Source: Bryobacterales bacterium
GTDB taxonomy: Bacteria; Acidobacteriota; Terriglobia; Bryobacterales; Bryobacteraceae
Reading direction: 5' to 3'
DNA length: 39,638 nucleotides
Assembly (NCBI GenBank): GCA_003162425.1
Contig: PMOK01000042.1
Coordinates: 65,701 to 105,338, forward strand
Made by a program: the position numbers and the translations under genes. Below are positions 9,836-17,514 of this stretch, piece by piece. Each line of letters starts with the position of its first letter. Position 1 is the first letter of the stretch. Below the pieces are notes generated by a model. It did no database searches and was not told the DNA's origin. It was given only the letters and a program-made list of their open reading frames with translations.

Positions 9836-10483
9836 ATGAATATTTGGCGACTCGTTCCCGCCGCGATTTTGCTCTGTGCCGCGAATGCAGTGCTGGCTGA
9901 CACAATTACCATCCTCAACCCCAGCTTCGAGGCAAACGTCCTGAGTTGCTCGGCCGGGCCGGGCTGCAATACAGACAACACGCTTGCCGACTGGACCGGA
10001 TCCACAACCGATCCGGTTGGCTTCGTTAGCGACATCTTAGCCAGCGGCGTTTTCGGTGCTTTCAAGCCCGGAACCGGACAGTATCCGGCTGGTGTTCCCG
10101 ACGGTGTCAACGTCGCGTATCTCGTTACGGCTGACTATAGCGTATCGATCTCTCAAGTCCTCAGCGCCACACTGAAGGCCAACGATAACTACACACTGCG
10201 AGTTCGTCGGTATGCGGGACGACACCAACATTCTCTCCCCCGGGCTCGGGTGCTTCGGCGGCTACTACGCCAGTTTGGAAGCAGGTGGGACCGTCCTGAA
10301 CTCTCTCGACTCCGAGGCCAATTGTCCTGCTCCTGGCACCTTCCGACCATTCTTTCGCTCCCTGATACGTCGGTCACGGGTTCCCCAGTTCCAGAGCCGG
10401 CGACCGTCGGCATAATGACTGCTGCGTTCGTGGCCATTTGCGTTGTTAGTCGCCGCCGTCGAATCGCCGCCGATCGAGGTTAG
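9836..10483 (+). pseudogene. PEP-CTERM protein with two compensating frameshifts
   Basis: From ATG 9836 the frame gives a signal peptide (MNIWRLVPAAILLCAANAVL, cleaved near ADT) and a secreted domain starting ITILNPSFEANVLS. The later sequence NVAYLVTADYSVSISQVL and KANDNYTLRV is typical of choice-of-anchor/ice-binding-like surface proteins. After about 10205 the sensible sequence moves to another frame (VGMRDDTNILSPGLGCFGG, then EAGGTVLNSLDSEANCPAPG). It returns to the first frame before the PEP-CTERM tag VPEPATVGIMTAAFVAICVV and the basic RRRR tail. The open frame is never broken by a stop, so a protein could be made with a scrambled middle of about 50 residues. Decay or sequencing indels are both possible. 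Confidence 0.6.
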
Positions 10484-10597
10484 AACCTCGCAGAATCCAC
10501 GGCTGCTCCTCCAGAAATTAAAAGAATGATGGATACTTAGCTCCATTTACGCGGTCTGGGATGAGGCAAGATTCCAGGGATCTGATGGAGGTGAGTA

Positions 10598-11374
10598 GTG
10601 AGAACACTGTCGGCTGGAGCACTGATCGCTGCACTTTGTTTCTGTCTTGCACCCAGGCTAAACGCGCAACCTGGGCAAATCTATTCCTACAATATCAACA
10701 CTGTTTCCGGAGGCGTGGTGCCTGGTGGAATGGCAACTCTATTTGGTTCGAATCTAACGTCGGCGACCGGCATCAATCTGGCTTCGGGATTGCCGCTAGG
10801 AACAGAGTTCCTCAAGGTCGAAGTGAAATTCAACAACAAAACCAGCGCACCCATATTCGCGGTTGACAACGTGAACGGCCAGGAGCAGATTAATTTTCAA
10901 GTTCCTTGGGAATTGGCCGGCCAGACCAGCGCCCTTCTGCAGGTGGTGAACAACGGCGCGGCAAGCCTCGCGGTCAAGGTTCCGGTGCTGGCCGCACAAC
11001 CGGGCGTGATCGCCTATAGTTCCGGCGGTAACATGTTCGGTGTTGTACTCCACTCGAATTTGCAGTTGGCGGATAGCGGCCATCCGGCCGCAGGTGGCGA
11101 GACAGTGTTGATTTATTGCTCTAACCTCGGCGCGGTTTCCCCGGCCGTTGCAGATGGCGTGGCAGGAACCGGAAAGCAAATGACCGTGGCGCAGCCCACG
11201 GCAATGATCGGCGGGGCTGCGGCCCCGGTCAGCTTTAGCGGCCTGGCGCCCGGGTTCATCGGCTTGTACCAGGTGAACGTTCAGGTTCCCACCGGACTGA
11301 CTTCGGGCAATCAGCCTCTCGTGCTGACGATTAGTGGCGCTTCCAGCAAGACGGTGCTCCTGCCGGTGAAGTAG
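10598..11374 (+). CDS. Secreted TIGR03437-type (Solibacter C-terminal domain) protein
   Basis: 258 residues with a signal peptide ending at LNAQ. Two similar beta domains are visible, one around GGVVPGGMATLFGSNLTSAT and EQINFQVPWELAGQTSALLQ, the other around ETVLIYCSNLGAVSPAVADG and GLYQVNVQVPTGLTSGNQPL. QINFQVP and QVNVQVP are hallmark strings of this Solibacter family. Such domains often sit at the end of long secreted beta-propeller or Ig-like proteins; here it is nearly the whole protein. GTG 10598 is chosen because GGAGG lies six bases upstream and the signal peptide follows. The function is unknown; a cell-surface or extracellular role is likely. It is convergent with the MFS gene, with a gap of 17 bases. 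Confidence 0.85.
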   Translation: MRTLSAGALIAALCFCLAPRLNAQPGQIYSYNINTVSGGVVPGGMATLFGSNLTSATGINLASGLPLGTEFLKVEVKFNNKTSAPIFAVDNVNGQEQINFQVPWELAGQTSALLQVVNNGAASLAVKVPVLAAQPGVIAYSSGGNMFGVVLHSNLQLADSGHPAAGGETVLIYCSNLGAVSPAVADGVAGTGKQMTVAQPTAMIGGAAAPVSFSGLAPGFIGLYQVNVQVPTGLTSGNQPLVLTISGASSKTVLLPVK

Positions 11375-11391
11375 ATCGGATCAGGTTTCTT

Positions 11392-12657
11392 TTAGCCGCG
11401 GCTCGGAAAGAAACGGTCGGGTAACAGGACGTAGGTCAGCACTGCGGATAGCGGATGCATGAGACCAGCCAACAAAAACACGGGCGCGTAAGTGAAATGT
11501 GTCACGATGTAGCCGGTGCCAAGACTGGCCAGCATTCCACCTACCGCGCCACCCGAGCCTGAGAATCCGGTGACCGTTCCGATCTCGTGGGGACGGAAAA
11601 GATCGGTGGGAATGGTCTGCAGATTCGCTACCCACAGCGCGTGCCCGAACGTGATGAAACACGTCGCGGCGATGGCCAGCGCCGCGGTAGGCACCAGTGG
11701 CGCGAGAATCGCAATTGGCATTACGGCGGCTCCCAGAGCCATCACGAATTTGCGCGCTCGCGGAAGCGGCCAGCCTGCCTGCATCAAACGGCCCGAGAGC
11801 CATCCGCCCAAAACGTAGCCCACGCCTCCGAACGCGAAGGGAACCCAGGAATATTTGCCCACCTGTGCGAGATTGAATCCGCGCTCCTTGCGCAGATACT
11901 CCGGCAGCCAGAATATGACGAAGTAGATTACCGGATCTGTGAAGAAGCGCGTAAGGATGAGAGTCCAGCAGCCTCGCGCAGCTAACAAGGTCCGCCAATG
12001 AACGCGCTCGGCTGAGGCCGGACGAGCTTCTTCGGGCGGCGGCAACAGCGCCTTGAGCTTCGCATATTCGTCCGCGCGCAACCAGCGATTCAAGTGCGGC
12101 GGCTGGTAGAGAATCAGCCACAGCCCGAGCCACCCGATGCCAACCAGTCCGGTGAAAACGAACGCATACCGCCATCCGTAATGCAGCGTGATGATCGCGA
12201 CAGTATAAGGCGCAAGCGCGGAGCCGAGCGACGATCCGGCATTGAATATACCCATCGCGAGCGCACGCTGCGAGGCCGGAAACCACTCGGAGATCGCTTT
12301 CGCCGCTGCCGGCCATGCACCCGGCTCGCTCAGGCCGAGCAGAAACCGGCAAGTCCCCAGGCTCCATTTGCCGATCGCGAAACCATGCAGCAACTGCGCG
12401 ATCGACCAGCCGGAAATGAAAACCGCGAAGCCGCGCCGAGTGCCCAGCCGGTCGATAATGTAACCCGAACCCGCGTACATGATGGCGTACGCGAGGAAGA
12501 ACAGCGTCAGGATGTGCGAGTAGTCCTGTTCGTTGAGCGAGAATTCGCGGCGGATATCCACCGAGACCACTCCGATGGCCTGGCGATCCAGATAATTGAT
12601 CAAAGTGGAGAGGCACAGCAGGAAGGCGATCGACCAGCGAAGCTTCGGAATTTTCAT
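11392..12657 (-). CDS. MFS transporter, anion:cation symporter (hexuronate/galactonate-like) family
   Basis: 421 residues with about 12 hydrophobic helices, in the inner membrane. The first helix and loop LINYLDRQAIGVVSVDIRRE match the ACS family signature (NYLDR...). The cytosolic loop GYIIDRLGTRRGF is the MFS motif A, and RFLLGLSEPGAWPAAAKAIS is the typical helix 4. Members import hexuronates, galactonate, glucarate and similar sugar acids with protons; the real substrate is not predictable. ATG 12657 (MKIPKLRWS) is chosen because the upstream 18 codons to 12711 are read from hairpin repeats. A sugar-acid kinase-like gene lies at the far end of the window, too distant to call an operon. Confidence 0.88.
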   Translation of the reverse strand: MKIPKLRWSIAFLLCLSTLINYLDRQAIGVVSVDIRREFSLNEQDYSHILTLFFLAYAIMYAGSGYIIDRLGTRRGFAVFISGWSIAQLLHGFAIGKWSLGTCRFLLGLSEPGAWPAAAKAISEWFPASQRALAMGIFNAGSSLGSALAPYTVAIITLHYGWRYAFVFTGLVGIGWLGLWLILYQPPHLNRWLRADEYAKLKALLPPPEEARPASAERVHWRTLLAARGCWTLILTRFFTDPVIYFVIFWLPEYLRKERGFNLAQVGKYSWVPFAFGGVGYVLGGWLSGRLMQAGWPLPRARKFVMALGAAVMPIAILAPLVPTAALAIAATCFITFGHALWVANLQTIPTDLFRPHEIGTVTGFSGSGGAVGGMLASLGTGYIVTHFTYAPVFLLAGLMHPLSAVLTYVLLPDRFFPSRG

Positions 12658-12668
12658 ATGGTCGTAGC

Positions 12669-12810
12669 GCACGCACTCGTGCGTGCCGCGTTCACACTCG
12701 TGTGAACGCATGGATCTTTACCGTACACTTGTGTTCGCAAGAGTGCGAACACGGCACGCACGAGTGCGTGCGCCACGGCATCATCGGACATTCAGGTACG
12801 AGTGTACCTG
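12669..12810. repeat. Cluster of five hairpins with different stems and similar tetraloops
   Basis: Five perfect short hairpins in 142 bp. They are GCACGCA-CTCG-TGCGTGC (12669), GTTCACA-CTCG-TGTGAAC (12690), GTGTTCGCA-AGAG and its complement (12731-12752), GCACGCA-CGAG-TGCGTGC (12754), and CAGGTAC-GAGT-GTACCTG (12793). The first and fourth share the same stem with complementary loops, so the cluster is itself roughly inverted. It fills the gap between the MFS and YmdB genes, and the fifth hairpin encodes the last residues of YmdB. Confidence 0.85.
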
Positions 12811-13568
12811 CGAATGCCCACTGCGTGTCCGGTTGCCGGATCCACCGTGACGATTGTGGAATGCAACTCCCCTCCGGTCTTGGCACTATCCAGCCGGACT
12901 GGCATGGCCGTGAGAAATCTCCGCAGCGCGAGGTTCTTATCCGAGCCGATTATGGAATCGTACGGCCCGGTCATCCCGACGTCTGTCTGATAGGCTGTGC
13001 CGCCCGAGAGAATCCGTTCATCGGCGGTAGGGACGTGAGTGTGCGTGCCCAGCACCGCCGAAACGCGTCCGTTCAAGTGCCAACCCATGGCCATTTTCTC
13101 GCTCGTCAGCTCCGCATGAAAATCCACCAGCCGGACCTTCACGTTGGGATCGAGCGATTCGATAATCTTGTCAGCCTTTCGGAATGGGCAATCGGTACCC
13201 GGCATGTGAACCCGGCCTTGTAAATCGATTACAGCCACCTCCACGCCGTTACGAGCTTTTCGCACAATCACTCCTTCACCCGGCAGCTCCGGCGAATAAT
13301 TCGCGGGACGCAGCAGCCGGGGCTGGCGAGGGAGATAATCGAAAATTTCCTTCTTATCCCAAACGTGGTTGCCGGTAGTGAGTACATCCACGCCCATGGA
13401 GAAAAGCTCTTCGGCGATAAGCGGAGTGATGCCGAACCCGCCCGCGGAATTCTCGGCATTCGCGACGGCCAACTGGATCTTCTCCGAGGAGATGATCTCC
13501 TGCAGGTGCCGCGCTACCAGGCCGCGACCGGTGGATGCAAAAATATCGCCGATAAAAAGAATGTTCAT
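12792..13568 (-). CDS. YmdB-type metallophosphoesterase (TIGR00282)
   Basis: 258 residues of the YmdB family, calcineurin-like phosphoesterases that in Bacillus hydrolyse 2',3'-cyclic nucleotides and influence biofilm/motility choice. The start MNILFIGDIFASTGRGLV gives the first metal Asp. NAENSAGG, TTGNHVWDKK, DFHAE and GTHTHVPTAD supply the remaining di-metal ligands. The length is typical (about 260). ATG 13568 is used because the upstream in-frame extension to 13619 has no family match. The last residues (RRYTRT) come from the fifth hairpin of the neighbouring repeat cluster. It is upstream of, and co-directional with, the MFS gene, but the hairpins in between make co-transcription uncertain. 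Confidence 0.92.
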   Translation of the reverse strand: MNILFIGDIFASTGRGLVARHLQEIISSEKIQLAVANAENSAGGFGITPLIAEELFSMGVDVLTTGNHVWDKKEIFDYLPRQPRLLRPANYSPELPGEGVIVRKARNGVEVAVIDLQGRVHMPGTDCPFRKADKIIESLDPNVKVRLVDFHAELTSEKMAMGWHLNGRVSAVLGTHTHVPTADERILSGGTAYQTDVGMTGPYDSIIGSDKNLALRRFLTAMPVRLDSAKTGGELHSTIVTVDPATGHAVGIRRYTRT

Positions 13569-13895
13569 GAATAGCTGAGAGGGGAGTAAAAAAGGAGCGT
13601 CGCACGCCAGTGATGCCAACTCCCGTCGTTGACCCCAGAATTCAAGGGCGGAGCCCCCCGAGCGTCTTTAGGCTTCTCCATGGCAGTTTTTAAGGACCAC
13701 CGGAGCTTGCACACCAACGCGTAAACCGAGTCGGACCCCTGGACAATTGACTGTCGGATCAATTATAAGAAGCCAGCACCTGACCGACGGAAACGCCCCT
13801 CGATCAAGAATACCAGAATCGGGAGCCAGGAGCCAGAATTCAGAATTAAGAAGAAACAGCGGCGTCAGGCTACAATTGGAGAGGAGGCGTCTGGG
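13569..13895. other. Intergenic stretch with no clear gene
   Basis: 327 bases between the divergent YmdB and HicB genes. No protein with family features is seen on either strand. A short imperfect repeat (GAGCCAGGAGCCAGAATTC, then AGAATTAAG) lies near 13820-13855. TACAAT at 13871, ten bases before the HicB ribosome site, could be a -10 box but lacks a good -35. Confidence 0.5.
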
Positions 13896-14144
13896 TTGGA
13901 ATACAGTTACACAGTTCTCTTCGAGCCCGCTGAGGAAGGCGGCTATGTTGCGTTTTGTCCGGCCCTTCCCGGTTTGGTTACTGAAGGCGACACCTACGAA
14001 GAGGTTCGCACGCGCGTCAAGGAGGCTATTGAAGGGTACCTCGAAAGCCTCCAAAAAGACGGGCTGCCCATCCCTGCCGACAAGAAACTCACCCTGGACC
14101 CGGTGAAGGAAGAAATTAGAATCGCAATTCCCGAACCAGCGTGA
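13896..14144 (+). CDS. hicB: HicB-type antitoxin (partial RNase H fold)
   Basis: 82 residues. The N-terminal half is the HicB fold: YSYTVLFEPAEEGGYVAFCP, then ALPGLVTEGDTYEEVRTRVK, then EAIEGYLESLQKDGLPIP. HicB binds and neutralises the HicA RNase and usually represses the shared promoter. There is no clear C-terminal ribbon-helix-helix or HTH domain, so this is the short HicB form. The TTG start at 13896 is supported by GGAGAGGAGG ending nine bases upstream. The stop overlaps the GTG of the toxin gene (GTGA), so the pair is translationally coupled, with the antitoxin first. Confidence 0.9.
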   Translation: MEYSYTVLFEPAEEGGYVAFCPALPGLVTEGDTYEEVRTRVKEAIEGYLESLQKDGLPIPADKKLTLDPVKEEIRIAIPEPA

Positions 14145-14371
14145 GCCAGCAGTTGCCTGCTGTGAAGACCGCCAAAGTCTTGCGGGCACTCGAAAGAGCT
14201 GGCTTTTTCATCCACCACACAAAAGGGTCGCACTACTACCTGAAGCATCCGGGTAAGCCGGGAATACGGGTCACCGTCCCCTATCACAGCGGTGACCTAA
14301 AACGCCGGACACTTATGTCCATCATCGAGCAGTCCGGGTTTTCGATTGAAGAATTCCTCGACCTGTTGTGA
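14141..14371 (+). CDS. hicA: HicA-type mRNA interferase toxin
   Basis: 76 residues with the double-stranded-RNA-binding-like HicA fold. Features are KTAKVLRALERAGFFIHHTK, the catalytic-His motif GSHYYL, and VTVPYHSGDLKRRTLMSIIE with the conserved final helices. HicA cleaves mRNA independently of translation when free of HicB. The GTG start overlaps the hicB stop. A 25-bp heptamer array follows ten bases after the stop. Many bacteria carry hicA before hicB; here the order is B then A. Solitary chromosomal pairs of this kind are common and need not be recently acquired. Confidence 0.92.
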   Translation: MSQQLPAVKTAKVLRALERAGFFIHHTKGSHYYLKHPGKPGIRVTVPYHSGDLKRRTLMSIIEQSGFSIEEFLDLL

Positions 14372-14380
14372 GTGCAGCCG

Positions 14381-14405
14381 AACGAGAAACGAGAAACGAG
14401 AAACG
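14381..14405. repeat. Heptamer array (AACGAGA x3 plus AACG), copy 1
   Basis: Three and a half tandem units of AACGAGA between the convergent hicA and tsaC stops. The identical 25-base array occurs at 34500-34524, 20 kb away. Confidence 0.9.
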
Positions 14406-14407
14406 GA

Positions 14408-15046
14408 CTAACGGCCTTTCAAACAATCCGCGATTTCTTTCTCGCTAACCGATCCCTCACGAATCACCTTCCAATACGGTTCCGTGATGTCCACCGTCGT
14501 GGCGCCCGAGCCGGTACAGGCGCCGCCGTCCAGCACCAGGTCCACGCGGCCGTCCATAGTTCCGAAAACCTCAATGCCGCTTCGGCATGTTGGCTGGCCG
14601 GAGATGTTGGCGCTGGTGGCGATCAGGGGTTGATCCAGCCAGTCGAGCAGGGCCTGCGCCACACGCGAGCGCGACTGCCTCATGGCCAAGCGGCCGGTGT
14701 TCCCGGTGACCTTGAGAGGCACGTTGGCCGAGGCGGGAACAATGATCGTTAGCGGACCGGGCCAGAAATGGCGCGCCAGCAGATGAAATCGCGTCGACAG
14801 TTCCTTGGCCATGCTTTCAGCCATGAAGACGCCGCTGATCAGCAGCGGCAAGGACCGATGTATCTCGCGGCCCTTGGCGGTAAACACGCGGCCCACTGCG
14901 TTCAAGTTCAGCGGGTCGGCCACCAGCATGTACAACGCCTCAGTTGGGATGGCCACCACGTCGCCGCGGCGAAGATGCATCGCGGCCCGCTCAATCGCTT
15001 CCGGAGCGGGTTGTTCGGGATCTATCTCGATGAGGTCGGTAGCCAA
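14408..15046 (-). CDS. tsaC: L-threonylcarbamoyladenylate synthase (Sua5/YrdC/YwlC)
   Basis: 212 residues. TsaC makes threonylcarbamoyl-AMP from Thr, bicarbonate and ATP for the t6A37 modification of ANN-decoding tRNAs. The YrdC fold is seen in GDVVAIPTEALYMLVADPLN, the KGREIHRSLPLLI nucleotide loop, HFWPGPLTIIVPAS and PLIATSANISGQPT. The usual PTET(V/Y)YGL is changed to PTEALYMLV and the RxP motif to RQS, modest departures for the family. There is no C-terminal Sua5 domain. Start ATG 15046 lies three bases after the stop of the methionine-cycle gene, which indicates an operon. Confidence 0.9.
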   Translation of the reverse strand: MATDLIEIDPEQPAPEAIERAAMHLRRGDVVAIPTEALYMLVADPLNLNAVGRVFTAKGREIHRSLPLLISGVFMAESMAKELSTRFHLLARHFWPGPLTIIVPASANVPLKVTGNTGRLAMRQSRSRVAQALLDWLDQPLIATSANISGQPTCRSGIEVFGTMDGRVDLVLDGGACTGSGATTVDITEPYWKVIREGSVSEKEIADCLKGR

Positions 15047-15049
15047 TTG

Positions 15050-16933
15050 TTAGTCTCGCGGACCGATTGCTTCCGCAACTTCGATCGCCATGGAATAGCG
15101 TCCAAACGGAGCGCTGAGTTGAACCCCTTCGACCAGTTTCCGCACGCGCACCACCATTTCCTGCGCGATCGCAATACCTTCTTGCCGCGCCTTCTCGGCG
15201 CTGTCAGCGCCGCGCATCCTTTCCATCAGCGGCTCGGGAACCGGCACCCTCAGCTCATTCACCATGAATTCCGCATTTCTATAACTGGTCAGCGGCCAGA
15301 TGCCGCACACCACGGGCAGCTTGAAGGGTTCAATCCGCTTGAGGAACGCTTCCAGCAAATCGAGATCGAACACGGGCTGAGTTACAATATACTCCGCGCC
15401 GGCCTGCGCTTTCCACTCCATCCGGCGAATCTCCTCTTCCAAGTTCAGCGCGCCTGGATTCGCGCCGACGCCGAGCAGCAGCGCCGTCTGGGAGCCCATG
15501 GGGTTGCCGCCGATATCCAGCCCGTGGTTGAGGTTGTTGACGATGTTGGTTAGCCCGATGGCGTCCACGTCGAAGACCGCGGTCGCATCCGGATAAGTGC
15601 CCATGCGCGGCGGATCACCGGTAATGCAGATCAGGTTCCGGATGCCCACTGTATGCGCACCCAGGAGTTCGGATTGGATGCTGAGAATATTCCGGTCGCG
15701 GCAGCAGAAATGCATCACGGCCTCGATGTGGGCCTGTTCCTGAATAAGCTGACAGGTAACCTGGGCGCTCATGCGCGCGCTGGCGCGCGGACCGTCCGGC
15801 ACATTGATGCAGTCGATTCCTTTTGCGGCGCACAACTTCGAGCCTTCGATTTCCTTCGAGGCATCCACGCCGCGCGGCGGCAGTATCTCGACGAAGGCCA
15901 CAAACTTTCCCGCAGCCAGCTTGGCGCCCAGTTTGGTTTTTTCCGCGACAGGGATCTTTCCGAGCGCTCTTGCCTTGACCACCGGCTCTTCCACGGTCGC
16001 CGTCAGCCCGCGCACCTGCGGCTGCAGAGAGCGGGCTTCGGAACGGATCAGCTTGATGTGCTCAGCGGTGGTGCCGCAGCATCCGCCGATGATTTTCACT
16101 CCGGCCCACAGGAAGCGCCGCGCGTACTGCGCCATGTATTCGGGCGAGCACAGATAGATCTTGCGCCCTTCCACCACCGTGGGCAATCCCGCGTTCGGCA
16201 TCGCGCTCATCGGCTTCTGGGAGTAATGCATCATCTGCTCGATGGTTTCGAGGGTGGCTTTCGGGCCAACTGAACAGTTCAGCCCGATAACATCGGCCGG
16301 CCACTCGTTCAACTTGCGCGTGTAAGTCTCGGGTTCAGTGCCGTCGGGCATGTTGCCGGAATCATCGATGGTGACATGGGCGATGATCACCATCTCGCTC
16401 CCGGCCACTTCACGGGCGGCGAAAATCGCCTCGCGAATCTCGTTCAGATCGGAAAACGTTTCCAGGATCAGCAGATCGACGCCGGCCTCCACTAACGCCT
16501 CGGCCTGTTCCCGAAAAATGGCGCGTGCTTCCGCAAATGAAATGGATCCCAACGGTTCAATCCGCACACCGAGTGGTCCCATTGCCCCGGCGACAAACGC
16601 GATATCTCCGGCCGCTTCCCGCGCCAGCCGCACGCCCGCCTGATTAATGGCTTTGAGTTTCTCCGCGAAGCCGAATGAAGCCAGGCGCGTGCGGTTCGCG
16701 CCGAAGGTATTCGTTTCAATGATCTCCGCGCCGGCTTTTACGTACTCTTGATGTGTCTCTTTGATGAGCGATGGCGAGGAGAGATTTAACTCGTCGAAAC
16801 AACGGTTGATAAAGATGCCCTTGGAGTAGAGCACCGTACCCATGGCGCCGTCCGCCACCATGACATGGCTTCCAAGACGCGCACGAAACTCCTTCGCTCT
16901 AGACATGCTCCGCGGGGGCGAGATCGATGTCAT
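15050..16933 (-). CDS. Fused homocysteine S-methyltransferase / methylenetetrahydrofolate reductase (YitJ-like)
   Basis: 627 residues with two enzymes in one chain. Residues from about 15 to 300 form a zinc-dependent homocysteine methyltransferase barrel (VADGAMGTVLYSKG, ETNTFGANR, Zn Cys in LNCSVGP and GGCCGTT). From about 335 to 620 is a flavin-dependent methylene-THF reductase (FVEILPPRG, ICITGDPPRMGTYPDATAVF, YIVTQPVFDLD). Together they make 5-methyl-THF and methylate homocysteine in methionine synthesis. The order and length match YitJ-type proteins. Start is ATG 16933 or the internal ATG 16906 (MSRAKEF); neither has a strong ribosome site. It is followed directly by tsaC. Confidence 0.93.
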   Translation of the reverse strand: MTSISPPRSMSRAKEFRARLGSHVMVADGAMGTVLYSKGIFINRCFDELNLSSPSLIKETHQEYVKAGAEIIETNTFGANRTRLASFGFAEKLKAINQAGVRLAREAAGDIAFVAGAMGPLGVRIEPLGSISFAEARAIFREQAEALVEAGVDLLILETFSDLNEIREAIFAAREVAGSEMVIIAHVTIDDSGNMPDGTEPETYTRKLNEWPADVIGLNCSVGPKATLETIEQMMHYSQKPMSAMPNAGLPTVVEGRKIYLCSPEYMAQYARRFLWAGVKIIGGCCGTTAEHIKLIRSEARSLQPQVRGLTATVEEPVVKARALGKIPVAEKTKLGAKLAAGKFVAFVEILPPRGVDASKEIEGSKLCAAKGIDCINVPDGPRASARMSAQVTCQLIQEQAHIEAVMHFCCRDRNILSIQSELLGAHTVGIRNLICITGDPPRMGTYPDATAVFDVDAIGLTNIVNNLNHGLDIGGNPMGSQTALLLGVGANPGALNLEEEIRRMEWKAQAGAEYIVTQPVFDLDLLEAFLKRIEPFKLPVVCGIWPLTSYRNAEFMVNELRVPVPEPLMERMRGADSAEKARQEGIAIAQEMVVRVRKLVEGVQLSAPFGRYSMAIEVAEAIGPRD

Positions 16934-16939
16934 TTTCCG

Positions 16940-17030
16940 TTACTTTCGGCAACCCGGACAAGAATAAAAGCTGGACCGCCGCCCTCTCTTCACGCGATAC
17001 AGGGGTCACGAACCACGCGAAAGAATCCGC
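16940..17030 (-). pseudogene. Possible remnant of an Fpg/Nei zinc-finger C-terminus
   Basis: On the minus strand one frame ends VKRGRRSSFYSCPGCRK then TAA. Just upstream, in another frame, is FFRVVRDPCIA followed by TGA. Formamidopyrimidine-DNA glycosylases end F.VY.R...PC..C.....GRST.YCP.CQ, so the two pieces match the zinc finger with the second Cys turned into a stop (TGT to TGA) plus a deletion. No upstream glycosylase sequence is seen. It is short, so chance cannot be ruled out. Confidence 0.4.
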
Positions 17031-17074
17031 TCCCACAGTAAGCGGCCGGGGCACGAATAAGGTGATACAGGTTG

Positions 17075-17083
17075 ATTGTACCA
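17075..17083 (-). promoter_or_regulatory. Possible extended -10 promoter for the methyltransferase-tsaC operon
   Basis: On the minus strand TGGTACAAT reads as an extended -10 (TGn then TACAAT) about 140 bases before the methyltransferase start. There is no convincing -35. The leader would run through the Fpg-like remnant. Confidence 0.35.
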
Positions 17084-17124
17084 AAGTAAGGCAAGCGCTG
17101 CGGCTCGCGCCGGGTAGCGGTGTC

Positions 17125-17349
17125 TTAGCGGGGAGATGAATCGTTCTTCTTGTCCGAAGTATCACGCTTGCGATTCAAGAGGCGGGAATCGTTAGCAGGT
17201 ATCGGATGGGAAGGAGAACCAGGCCCTCCACGAAAATCGTCGAGAGCTTCTCTCAATTTCAGAGTCGCCACGGGAATTTTGTTTCCCCAGAGCAACAGAG
17301 CCGCGACTGTAGCAAAAAGAACCAATTCTGGTAAGCCGACCTGCTGCAT
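17125..17349 (-). CDS. TatA/Hcf106-like twin-arginine translocase subunit
   Basis: 74 residues with the TatA plan. A short N-terminus (MQQVGLPELV) leads into one transmembrane helix (LVLFATVAALLLWG), then a hinge and an amphipathic helix (NKIPVATLKLREALDDFRGG). A charged, disordered tail ends KKNDSSPR. The Pro-Glu pair after Gly (GLPEL) and the hinge Gly (here WG rather than FG) fit the family. TatA/TatE oligomers form the pore for folded proteins with RR signal peptides; a Tat-like signal is seen on the VWA protein at 32 kb. There is no tatC nearby. It lies between the methyltransferase operon (same strand) and the divergent PadR gene. Confidence 0.75.
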   Translation of the reverse strand: MQQVGLPELVLFATVAALLLWGNKIPVATLKLREALDDFRGGPGSPSHPIPANDSRLLNRKRDTSDKKNDSSPR

Positions 17350-17455
17350 CGGTCACTATTCTAGCGCGTTGCAGAAGCTACCGCTTCGCTGAGACCCCAC
17401 TACCTCGCGCCGAGCCCTACTGACCACTTGGTGGCTCCGTGCCCGGCTTCGGGTA

Positions 17456-17509
17456 CTAGAAGACATTCTAGTAGACAAGCGGCAAATCTTCTAGTAGAAT
17501 GTCTTCTAG
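17456..17509 (+). promoter_or_regulatory. PadR operator over its own promoter
   Basis: Two 19-bp arms in inverted orientation, CTAGAAGACATTCTAGTAG (17456-17474) and CTAGTAGAATGTCTTCTAG (17491-17509), match at 18 of 19 positions across a 16-base spacer. Each contains the dyad TAGAA-N4-TTCTA with ACAT/ATGT halves, as PadR-family sites often do. Between and over them is a promoter: TAGACA (17472-17477), a 17-base spacer, then TAGAAT (17495-17500). The repressor would cover both boxes. Confidence 0.75.
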
Positions 17510-17514
17510 ACACG

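Noticed and set aside
11381..12676. A 431-codon minus-strand frame overlapping the MFS gene
   Set aside because: It is another frame of the same strand as the transporter, rich in Arg and Ala, without membrane helices or motifs.
13740..13775. TTGACT and TATAAG as a promoter for hicB
   Set aside because: The boxes are only 11 bases apart, too close for a sigma-70 promoter.
16934..17124. SAM or cobalamin riboswitch before the methyltransferase gene
   Set aside because: No conserved SAM or B12-box pattern was seen by eye; the leader is better explained by a gene remnant.
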